Positions 1 through 5,375 of a stretch of DNA of 16,869 nucleotides are shown here, piece after piece; position 1 is the first letter of the stretch, and each line of letters opens with the position of its first letter. The notes beneath the pieces were generated by a model that was not told the origin of the DNA, did no database searches, and saw nothing but the letters and a program-made list of their open reading frames with translations. Made by a program: the position numbers and the translations under genes. Source of the stretch: Halobacteriales archaeon QS_9_68_42 (lineage in GTDB: Archaea > Halobacteriota > Halobacteria > Halobacteriales > Haloarculaceae); NCBI GenBank assembly GCA_003022905.1, contig PXSE01000038.1, positions 1-16,869 of the forward strand, read 5' to 3'.

Positions 1-1020
1 GACGATGACCTGGTCGATGTCGATCCGGGGGTTGTTCTTCGGCTTGATGGTCTGTTCCTGGGTGGCGTGCAGGAAGTCGTAGAGGAACTCCCGCTGCAGT
101 TTGAGGAGTTCCTCGCCGCTGAAGATGCCCCGGTTGGCGTTGCAGAACGCCCCGGAGTAGTCGAACGCGCGGGGGTCGGATTCCCCGTAGACCGCTATCT
201 TCGAGTAGTTGACGTCGCCCGTCAGCTCCGTCTCGTCCTGGTTCTTCTTGTCCTTCGGCTCGAACGTCTCGATAGCTTGTCGCTTGTTCTCGTCGGCCAC
301 CAGCCGGACGACCTCGATGTGGTTCTCCAGCACGGACTGGAGGTCGTCGTCGTACTCCTCCAGCAGGCGGTCCATGTAGAACTCGCTTGCGGGGTCGAGC
401 GCCTGCTCGTTGCGGATGGTGTAGGGCGCGTCGTGGCGCTCGTTGATATCCTCGAGGACGCTCTCGCGCTGTTCGTCCGGCAGCAGTACGATGGGGTCCT
501 GGTTCATCGGCGACCGGACAACGTCGTCGGCGGGGTCCTGATCGACCAGTACGTCGCACAGCCCGGTCCACCGGAACGTGTACATTCGGCCGTCCTGGCG
601 GGTCGTGTAGTCCTCGTAGTAGCGCCGGACCTGCCGGTCGAAGTCGGACTTCCCGGAGCCGACCGGCCCCAGAAGCAGTTTGATGCGCTTCTCCGGCCCG
701 AGGCCGCGGGCGCCGGACTTCACCTTGTTGATGAACTCGTGGATGGCCTCGTGGATGACCCGTCCGTAGAACGTGTTCTCGCCGTCCCCGAGGGGGTCCT
801 CGGAGGCGAGTTCGTACTCCACCACCCCGGCCTCCTCGTCGTACTGGGTGCCGTAGTAGTCGAACATGTCCGCGACCCGCTGGTGGGCGTTGCGGGCGAT
901 GCTTGGGTCGTCGTACAGCTCTTCGAGATACCAGTCGAACGACCGCGTCTCGCGGAGGTCCGATGGTATCGAGCTCCTGTACTCCTTGCTGAGTTCCTCG
1001 AGGGTTTCCATGTCACTCAT
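1..1020 (-). CDS. prkA: PrkA family serine protein kinase, N-terminal half (3' end outside window)
   Basis: This is a PrkA-type serine protein kinase, the family of E. coli YeaG: an AAA+ ATPase-like N-terminal domain followed by a kinase-like C-terminal domain. The ATG at 1018-1020 gives MSDMETLEEL and 340 codons run to the left edge with no stop, so the C-terminal part is missing. Family members are usually about 640-690 residues, so roughly half is present. The Walker A motif GPVGSGKSDF lies at residues 118-127, embedded in the family-typical KLLLGPVGSGKS context. Met4 is a possible alternative start. Haloarchaeal prkA often sits with a second prkA and a SpoVR-like gene; if so here, they would lie beyond the left edge. 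The family is linked to stress and stationary-phase signalling in bacteria; the role here is inferred. Confidence 0.93.
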   Translation of the reverse strand, partial: MSDMETLEELSKEYRSSIPSDLRETRSFDWYLEELYDDPSIARNAHQRVADMFDYYGTQYDEEAGVVEYELASEDPLGDGENTFYGRVIHEAIHEFINKVKSGARGLGPEKRIKLLLGPVGSGKSDFDRQVRRYYEDYTTRQDGRMYTFRWTGLCDVLVDQDPADDVVRSPMNQDPIVLLPDEQRESVLEDINERHDAPYTIRNEQALDPASEFYMDRLLEEYDDDLQSVLENHIEVVRLVADENKRQAIETFEPKDKKNQDETELTGDVNYSKIAVYGESDPRAFDYSGAFCNANRGIFSGEELLKLQREFLYDFLHATQEQTIKPKNNPRIDIDQVIV

Positions 1021-1376
1021 TCTATCACGGGGACGCTCCCACGTCCCACCCGGACGGAACCGGGCTGGCCGTCTCGGCCGTCGTCTCGGCGACGTGCCGC
1101 GCCAACACGTGTCACGACCGTCCCGCGACGCGAGCTGTGCGGGTCACGACCTCACGAGGTGGGGACGAGCGGGCACGCGGGGACAGCGCCACCGATACTA
1201 TATTATGTGTGAGTGCTACCGGATTATAAGTCTTGTTGCGACCTCCGGCGTGTGGCTCGGTCACGGGACGACCGAAACCAGCAAACGAAATCGGGTCGCG
1301 GGCACTGCACCGGAGCATCGTCGAACGCCCGTCTGACTGGGTTTATAAGCCGGGCGTTCGTACGTCCGGACAGCGA
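1021..1376. promoter_or_regulatory. Divergent intergenic region with AT-rich promoter islands
   Basis: This 356-base gap separates divergent prkA and the 1377 gene and I see no convincing gene in it. Two AT-rich islands stand out in otherwise GC-rich DNA: ACTATATTATG at about 1197-1207 and TTATAA at 1224-1229. Read on the minus strand, either could drive prkA, giving an untranslated leader of about 150-175 bases; no TATA-like sequence lies about 28 bases before the prkA ATG. A GGGACG/CGTCCC stem with a six-base loop (1030-1047) sits just before the prkA start. Short frames here, including one beginning with TTG at 1233, have poor haloarchaeal composition. Confidence 0.5.
1342..1348 (+). promoter_or_regulatory. 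TATA box of the 1377 gene
   Basis: TTTATAA lies about 30 bases before the ATG at 1377, in a GC-rich surround. This is the spacing expected for a leaderless or nearly leaderless haloarchaeal transcript, and it decides the ATG over the upstream in-frame TTG at 1233. Confidence 0.75.
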
Positions 1377-1778
1377 ATGACCGATACCCTCGAGGAGGCG
1401 GCGCTGGGCGACGGCTGGCGAGTGTGGAACGCCGAGGACGATCGCGTCATCCTCGCCTACCGGCCGGAGGTCTTCGACGGCGGCGAGTTCCCGGCGCCCT
1501 GCCTGCCGACGCTGTACGTCACCCGCGGCCGCCGCAACCGCCGGCCCGAGGGCAACCGGAACCTCCCGCCCGACGCCCCGTGGATGGTCACCCTCTACAT
1601 GGAGCCGGACATCAACCGCGACCCGGAGGCCTACGACTCGCTGGCCGAGGCCGTCGAGGCCGCCGAGGCGCTGACGCGCCGCTTTGCGGCCGGCGAGGTG
1701 GACTACCGCGCGCTGTACCAGGTGCCGCGGGAGGCCTACCTCGTGAAACTAGACGAACTGACCGGCCGTGAGACGTAG
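1377..1778 (+). CDS. Conserved haloarchaeal hypothetical protein, probably DUF5820 family
   Basis: The 133-residue acidic protein starts MTDTLEEAALGDGWRVWNAE. I recognise the overall pattern (GW.VW...D.RVILAYRPEVFD, then PTLYVTRG, then PWMVTLYMEPD, then a C-terminal helix EAVEAAEALTRRF) as the haloarchaea-restricted family I recall as DUF5820; that name is from memory. No catalytic motif, cysteine pair or membrane segment is visible. The function is unknown. The start is fixed by the TATA box at 1342-1348. The downstream UPF0179 gene begins 41 bases later with its own promoter-like TTAA, so co-transcription is possible but not required. Confidence 0.85.
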   Translation: MTDTLEEAALGDGWRVWNAEDDRVILAYRPEVFDGGEFPAPCLPTLYVTRGRRNRRPEGNRNLPPDAPWMVTLYMEPDINRDPEAYDSLAEAVEAAEALTRRFAAGEVDYRALYQVPREAYLVKLDELTGRET

Positions 1779-1789
1779 CCGCCGACGGT

Positions 1790-1795
1790 CTTAAC
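1790..1795 (+). promoter_or_regulatory. TATA-like box of the UPF0179 gene
   Basis: CTTAAC lies 25-30 bases before the ATG at 1820. The position matches a leaderless haloarchaeal promoter, but the match to a TATA consensus is weak. Confidence 0.45.
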
Positions 1796-1819
1796 TCCCC
1801 GCCGTCGAAACAGACCGAC

Positions 1820-2266
1820 ATGGCGAAGGTGACCCTTATCGGAGAGCGACTCGCGGAGGTGGGCACCGAGTTCGTCTACAGGGGCGAGTCCGAGGCCTGC
1901 GAGGGGTGTCCCTACCGCAAGCAGTGTCTCAACCTCACCGAGGGCCGCCGGTACCGCGTGGCGGGCGTCCGTGACTCCGGGACGCTGGAGTGTGCCGTCC
2001 ACGAGGCCGGCGTCACCGCCGTCGAGGTCGAGCCCGCGCCCGTGCTGGCGAACGTCCCCTCCAACGTCGCCTACGCCGGTAGCAAGGCCGAACTGGCCGG
2101 GCCTTGCCAGTACACCGAGTGCCCGAGCCACGAGTTCTGCGAACCCGCCGGCGCCGACTTTGACGAGGAGTACCAGATCACCGAGGTCGCCGGTGACCCG
2201 CCCCACGACTACTGCATGCTGGACCGGGAGCTGACCCTCGTGGAGTTCGCCACCGACGAGGAATGA
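1820..2266 (+). CDS. UPF0179 family protein, eight-cysteine archaeal protein
   Basis: This 148-residue protein matches the archaeal UPF0179 family in length and cysteine layout. There are eight cysteines: C27, C30, C36 and C58 in the first half, and C96, C101, C107 and C132 in the second. The halves look like an internal duplication, each with three closely spaced cysteines, then an acidic/polar stretch with a Y-R/Q-V/I strand, then a fourth cysteine followed by a hydrophobic strand. This suggests two four-cysteine sites for metal or iron-sulfur clusters; that is an inference, and I know of no assigned reaction. The protein is soluble, with no signal peptide. The ATG at 1820 has a TATA-like element at the leaderless distance. 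It converges with the deacylase-like gene, 25 bases separating the stops. Confidence 0.9.
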   Translation: MAKVTLIGERLAEVGTEFVYRGESEACEGCPYRKQCLNLTEGRRYRVAGVRDSGTLECAVHEAGVTAVEVEPAPVLANVPSNVAYAGSKAELAGPCQYTECPSHEFCEPAGADFDEEYQITEVAGDPPHDYCMLDRELTLVEFATDEE

Positions 2267-2291
2267 ACGCTTCGCGGGCGGGGTCCCGGTA

Positions 2292-3143
2292 CTACCGGTT
2301 CCGGCCGTCGGCCTTGGCGGAGCGCTCCTCGCCGGTCGGGGCGGTTACGTCGTTGCCGTCGAGCCGCCCCACTAAGTCGCCCGCGTAACCGAACACGCTC
2401 TCGTAGCCGTACGCCGAAAGCAGGATGGGGTAGAACGGTCGGTCGGCGTACAGCGGGTCGCCGTCGGCCGCCGCGAACTGCTCGCCCTCCGCGACCCGCT
2501 CGAAGTTCTCGACGAACACCTCGTAGCTGTCGGCGGCCTGCTTGGGAATCCGCTGGTCTAGACAGAACACCGATAGCGGGTGTTGCCGCGGTGGCTCGGC
2601 GTCGCCGGGCAGCACGCCCGTTGCGACGAGGAACTCCCGGACCAACGCCCTCGCGTTCTCGGCGGCGACCGCCGACCGCTGGAGGCCGCACTCCAGTTCG
2701 ATGACGTCCGGGTAGGCGATGAGCCGGCCCTCGCTGTACTGGGACGTCTCAACGACCGCCTCCACCGACAGGTACGGACAGATAGAACGGGCGTGACCGT
2801 CCATTTCGTCGACCAGCGCGAAGGGCGCGGCGTACGACCGCGTCGAGTGCAACGAGAGGATCTCACAGCCGCGGATCTCGGTGAGCAGGTCGTGGGCGAG
2901 TCGGCCCTCGTGGGTGTCAGCGTCGGGACTGCCCGGGAACGCGCGGTTGAGGTCCTCCTCGACGTACCGCCGCCCCCGTTTGAGGGCCTCCTCGTTGGCG
3001 ACGATGAGCTTCACCGGACGGGCGACGTCGGGGTCGGCCTCGAGGACGGCCTCCACGGCGGCCGAACCGCACGGCTCGTCGCCGTGGATGCCACCGACGA
3101 CGGCGACCTCGGGGTCTCCCTCTCCCAGCGTCTCGACGCGCAT
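2292..3143 (-). CDS. M14/AstE-aspartoacylase family zinc hydrolase
   Basis: The 283-residue protein belongs to the succinylglutamate desuccinylase/aspartoacylase branch of the M14 zinc carboxypeptidase fold. The zinc ligands are visible as H20 and E23 in GGIHGDEP and H99 in LSLHSTRS. The DLNRAFPG motif at residues 64-71 supplies the substrate-binding Asn-Arg. E151 in IELECGLQ aligns with the catalytic glutamate of the IEVGPQ motif in aspartoacylase. Members hydrolyse N-acyl amino acids or related amides to a carboxylate and an amine; the substrate here cannot be read. No membrane segment or signal is present, so it is probably cytoplasmic. A weak TATA-like CTTTCATA (minus strand, about 3170-3177) fits a leaderless start. 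The 136-residue membrane protein gene lies upstream on the same strand, 78 bases away. Confidence 0.9.
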   Translation of the reverse strand: MRVETLGEGDPEVAVVGGIHGDEPCGSAAVEAVLEADPDVARPVKLIVANEEALKRGRRYVEEDLNRAFPGSPDADTHEGRLAHDLLTEIRGCEILSLHSTRSYAAPFALVDEMDGHARSICPYLSVEAVVETSQYSEGRLIAYPDVIELECGLQRSAVAAENARALVREFLVATGVLPGDAEPPRQHPLSVFCLDQRIPKQAADSYEVFVENFERVAEGEQFAAADGDPLYADRPFYPILLSAYGYESVFGYAGDLVGRLDGNDVTAPTGEERSAKADGRNR

Positions 3144-3221
3144 CTACCCCGTGGTAACGCCCCCGGGCGTATGAAAGACGCGCTTTTGTGCCCCGGCAGT
3201 TGACGGCCCGCCGCCCGGCGC

Positions 3222-3632
3222 TCACGCCAGCAACGCGGCGGCGACGACAAGCGCGACCAGCAGCGTCAAAGCGTCGGCCGCCGCCTGGATTCGGCGCGTG
3301 ACGTCGGCGGCGAACCGCTCGCTCTTCCGCGCCTCGTCCGGGGCGGCCGCGACCGCGACGTCGCCGGCCGACAGCGACCCCCAGTAGGCGAGGGGGACGA
3401 CCGCGAGCGCCGCTCCGAGGGCGGCCGGCGCGACGGTCAGCCGGAGTAGCACGGCACCGCCGACGAAGACAATGAGCGGCGCGACCGCTACCAGCCGGAC
3501 CCGCCACGTCGGCGTTGACGCCGGGAGGTCGGCGTCGAACTGCCCCAGCGGCGTCGTCGACCCCTCGTGTGGGGGCAGCAGGCGAACCTCGGGCGTCAGC
3601 CCGACCGCCAGCGCGGCGGCGGCGTGGGCCAT
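3222..3632 (-). CDS. Small hypothetical membrane protein, three predicted membrane segments
   Basis: I do not recognise a named family for this 136-residue protein. Hydrophobic stretches at about residues 47-65, 68-88 and 119-136 predict three membrane segments. The first ~45 residues are amphipathic (MAHAAAALAVGLTPEVRLLP followed by PHEGSTTPLG), and a charged linker (PDEARKSERF) separates segments 2 and 3. The N-terminal HAAAALAVG helix faintly recalls the second half of an HExxH metalloprotease helix, but no HE precedes it, so I make no enzymatic claim. GC3 is high and the frame is clean, supporting a real gene. No strong TATA box is visible; TTACGG about 28 bases before the ATG is the best candidate. 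A start upstream of 3632 is possible because the frame stays open. Confidence 0.65.
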   Translation of the reverse strand: MAHAAAALAVGLTPEVRLLPPHEGSTTPLGQFDADLPASTPTWRVRLVAVAPLIVFVGGAVLLRLTVAPAALGAALAVVPLAYWGSLSAGDVAVAAAPDEARKSERFAADVTRRIQAAADALTLLVALVVAAALLA

Positions 3633-3737
3633 CGGTGGGGTGGTTCGTGCGACACCGTAACGTCGGGAGCGGTGACTGTTGGGTCCGGCGTTCCCGGTAG
3701 TTCCAAAGGTGAGAGCGGACCCCGAGCGTCCCCACCG

Positions 3738-4313
3738 TCAGGCCCCGTCGCGGCCGAGATCATAGAACTCGTCGTTAGGCCGCATGTCGGCGACCGTCGC
3801 CATCCGGTTCGAGAGGTTGAACAGGGCGACAACGCTCGTAATGTCCCAGATTTCCTCGGTCGAGAAGCCAGCCTCCCGGAGCGCCGCGAGGTCGTCGTCG
3901 TCGACCCGGCCCGGCGTCTCGGTCAGCTCGACCGCGAAGTCCAGCATCGTCCGGTGGGCCGCCGAGAGGTCGGCTGTCCGGTGGTTCGTCGCCAATTGGT
4001 CGGCCAGTTTCGGCGCCTCCGCGAAAATTCGCAACAGCGCGCCGTGGGCGACGACGCAGTACAGACAGTCGTTGACGCCGGAGACGGTGACGACCAGCAT
4101 CTCCACCTCCTCCCGTTCCAGCGGCGTGTCGTCGGTGAGCGCGTCGTGGTACTCGAAGAAGGCCCGGAAGTGGCTCGGCTTGTACGCGAACGCTGGGAAC
4201 ACATTGGGCGTGAAGCCGGCGTCCTCGGTTTCGGTCTCGATGCGCTCGCGGACGTCCTCGGGCAGTTCCTCGATGTCCGGCACCGGGAACCGGCCCATTG
4301 CGTCATCGTCCAT
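3738..4313 (-). CDS. AhpD-like/carboxymuconolactone decarboxylase family, peroxidase-related protein
   Basis: This 191-residue protein is an alkylhydroperoxidase AhpD-like member, of the type often annotated as uncharacterised peroxidase-related enzyme. The redox signature CLYCVVAHG places the cysteine pair at C83 and C86 with H90 behind it, preceded by the usual acidic helix (REEVEML) and a V-G-N-like turn. AhpD uses such a CxxC to reduce peroxides with a dithiol partner; whether this protein does so is inferred. Later conserved-looking elements are SAAHRTMLDFAVELT and the FSTEEIWDI..VVALFNLSNRMA helix typical of the family. The first ATG (4311-4313) is favoured over Met6 because an AT-rich box lies 28 bases upstream. 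Confidence 0.9.
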   Translation of the reverse strand: MDDDAMGRFPVPDIEELPEDVRERIETETEDAGFTPNVFPAFAYKPSHFRAFFEYHDALTDDTPLEREEVEMLVVTVSGVNDCLYCVVAHGALLRIFAEAPKLADQLATNHRTADLSAAHRTMLDFAVELTETPGRVDDDDLAALREAGFSTEEIWDITSVVALFNLSNRMATVADMRPNDEFYDLGRDGA

Positions 4314-4335
4314 ACCCCGGTGTCGGCCGGCGACG

Positions 4336-4346
4336 ACAAAATTAGT
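4336..4346 (-). promoter_or_regulatory. TATA-like box of the AhpD-like gene
   Basis: Read on the minus strand this is ACTAATTTTGT, centred 28 bases before the ATG at 4313. It lies just beyond the stop of the 41-residue membrane peptide gene (4350-4352), so the AhpD-like gene probably has its own leaderless promoter although it follows the small gene on the same strand. Confidence 0.6.
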
Positions 4347-4349
4347 TCC

Positions 4350-4475
4350 CTATCGGGCGCGATAGTCCTCGCCGTCCTGGATGCGACTCCACAGAATCAC
4401 CAGTCCGTACCCGATTACTCCCAGCAGGAAGACGATGGCCGGGATGAGGAACGGGCCGAAGATGTCGACGACCAT
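4350..4475 (-). CDS. 41-residue single-span membrane peptide
   Basis: This small frame encodes 41 residues starting MVVDIFGPFLIPAIVFLLGV, with one hydrophobic span at about residues 8-33 and a charged tail ending DGEDYRAR. The start is chosen at 4473-4475 rather than an upstream in-frame ATG because the TATA element at 4496-4500 lies about 22-25 bases before it, and the upstream extension is cysteine- and arginine-rich and unlike haloarchaeal coding sequence. Tiny single-span proteins of this kind are common in haloarchaea. The function is unknown; it could be a subunit or regulator of a membrane partner. Confidence 0.65.
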   Translation of the reverse strand: MVVDIFGPFLIPAIVFLLGVIGYGLVILWSRIQDGEDYRAR

Positions 4476-4494
4476 GCCGGCCGTTGAAGCGCCG

Positions 4495-4501
4495 CATATA
4501 C
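4495..4501. promoter_or_regulatory. Shared TATA element between divergent small genes
   Basis: The sequence CATATAC contains a self-complementary TATA. It is about 22-25 bases before the membrane peptide start at 4475 on the minus strand and about 35-38 bases before the ATG at 4535 on the plus strand. It is the only AT-rich stretch in the 59-base divergent gap, so it probably serves one or both genes. Confidence 0.5.
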
Positions 4502-4534
4502 AGGTTCTTCCCTCTCGGTGCGCACGAGGTAGGC

Positions 4535-5017
4535 ATGTACAAGGCGGGTCACTACGGGGCGGCACTGTTCGTGTACGCGCCGGTCGGGTTCGCGTTGCTC
4601 TCCGTGGACCCCGCTTTCGCCGTCCTCGGGGGCGTCGGGTCGGTGGCGCTGTCGCGTGTCCCGGACTACGACCTGCGCGTCCCGTTCCTCGAACACCGGG
4701 GAATTACCCATACGCTCCCGTTTCTCGTCGCGGTCGCGGTGCTGCTCGGGGCGGTCGGCTACCGGGCGGCCGGGGCGTTCGGCACGGACCCGGCGCGGAC
4801 GGCGGGGCTGGGCGTCATCGTCGCCCTCGTCGCCGTCGGGTCGCACCTGCTCGCGGACGCTCTCACGCCCGCCGGCGTCCCGCTCCTGTGGCCGCTCTCG
4901 GGCCGGGACTACTCCGTGGACGTCGCCACCGCCTCGAACCCGGTGGCGAACTACGGACTGCTGGCGCTCGGCGTCGCCGCCTGCGGTGCCGCCGGCTACC
5001 TCGCCGGGTCGGTGTGA
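4535..5017 (+). CDS. YdjM-type (DUF457) metal-dependent membrane hydrolase
   Basis: This 160-residue membrane protein fits the YdjM/DUF457 family, annotated as metal-dependent or LexA-binding inner-membrane-associated hydrolase. The family's motifs are visible: PDYD at residues 43-46, the HRGITHT motif at 54-60, and SHLLADALTPAGVPLLWPLS at 103-122, giving H54, H59, H104 and D108 as candidate metal ligands. Four or more hydrophobic segments are predicted (about 10-40, 62-80, 90-108 and 140-158). I place the start at 4535 (MYKAGHYGAA) rather than 4484, because the upstream extension is basic and aromatic, overlaps the promoter, and family proteins begin close to the MY.xGH motif. The substrate is unknown. 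Confidence 0.85.
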   Translation: MYKAGHYGAALFVYAPVGFALLSVDPAFAVLGGVGSVALSRVPDYDLRVPFLEHRGITHTLPFLVAVAVLLGAVGYRAAGAFGTDPARTAGLGVIVALVAVGSHLLADALTPAGVPLLWPLSGRDYSVDVATASNPVANYGLLALGVAACGAAGYLAGSV

Positions 5018-5114
5018 GTCGGCGGGCGCGCTCTCGACCGAGCCGGTGGAATTGCCCATCGAGAGAGGACTCGGCGAGAAAGCGTCGAACAGAGGCCCAT
5101 CGGGACGGCAGGCA

Positions 5115-5232
5115 CTGCGCTGTTGGATAGGCTACAGCGCAGGATGTACCGTGTCGTCGACGCAAAAGCGGCTCCAGGTCGTGGAGAGCCCCTGGCACGG
5201 GCTCCCATGCTGTCGGACCGACTGCCTGGAGC
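5115..5232. other. Cluster of inverted repeats, possible structured RNA
   Basis: Three stems of 6-9 base pairs occur within 118 bases, two of them arranged as an outer stem enclosing an inner hairpin, which resembles a folded RNA more than isolated terminators. No tRNA, RNase P or SRP signature is visible, and no clear TATA box precedes it. GC-rich DNA produces such stems by chance fairly often, so this is only a candidate. Confidence 0.25.
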
Positions 5233-5343
5233 GTTCAAAACCGCCGTCTCGACTGCCGCCGAGGACGCCCTCGCGGCGGTCGACACAACACCGACGTCGT
5301 GATCGTCTCAGAGCGCCTTGCGAACACGCGAGCCGGCCGAATC

Positions 5344-5350
5344 TTTAATA
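5344..5350 (+). promoter_or_regulatory. TATA box of the acyl-CoA ligase gene
   Basis: TTTAATA lies 26-32 bases before the ATG at 5376, the usual position for a leaderless haloarchaeal transcript. Confidence 0.75.
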
Positions 5351-5375
5351 TCCGTCCACGAAACCCTCGCACATC

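Larger units (their letters stand above)
5018..5375. other. Intergenic region with nested inverted repeats, no confident gene
   Basis: This 358-base gap holds no convincing gene. It does hold several inverted repeats: a perfect 9-base stem at 5115-5123/5134-5142 with a 10-base loop, and an 8-base stem GCTCCAGG/CCTGGAGC at 5171-5178/5225-5232 that encloses a 6-base stem at 5186-5191/5199-5204 and a short GTCG/CGAC stem near 5213-5223. The last 30 bases are the promoter of the acyl-CoA ligase. A 52-codon frame (5144-5302) crosses the stems; its second half has haloarchaea-like codon use but nothing recognisable. Confidence 0.5.

Noticed and set aside
67..1212. Long plus-strand open frame opposite prkA
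   Set aside because: It is the mirror of a GC-rich gene; its Val/Leu/Arg-rich translation shows no domain, while the minus frame shows a PrkA Walker motif.
1233..1376. TTG-initiated 48-codon extension of the 1377 gene
   Set aside because: The TATA box at 1342-1348 would lie inside it, and its composition is not haloarchaeal coding.
4484..4534. Upstream ATG for the YdjM-type gene
   Set aside because: It would overlap the only TATA element and add a basic, aromatic leader not seen in the family.
5225..5245. GTTCAAAAC resembling a tRNA T-loop
   Set aside because: No matching T-stem, anticodon arm or acceptor pairing could be found around it.
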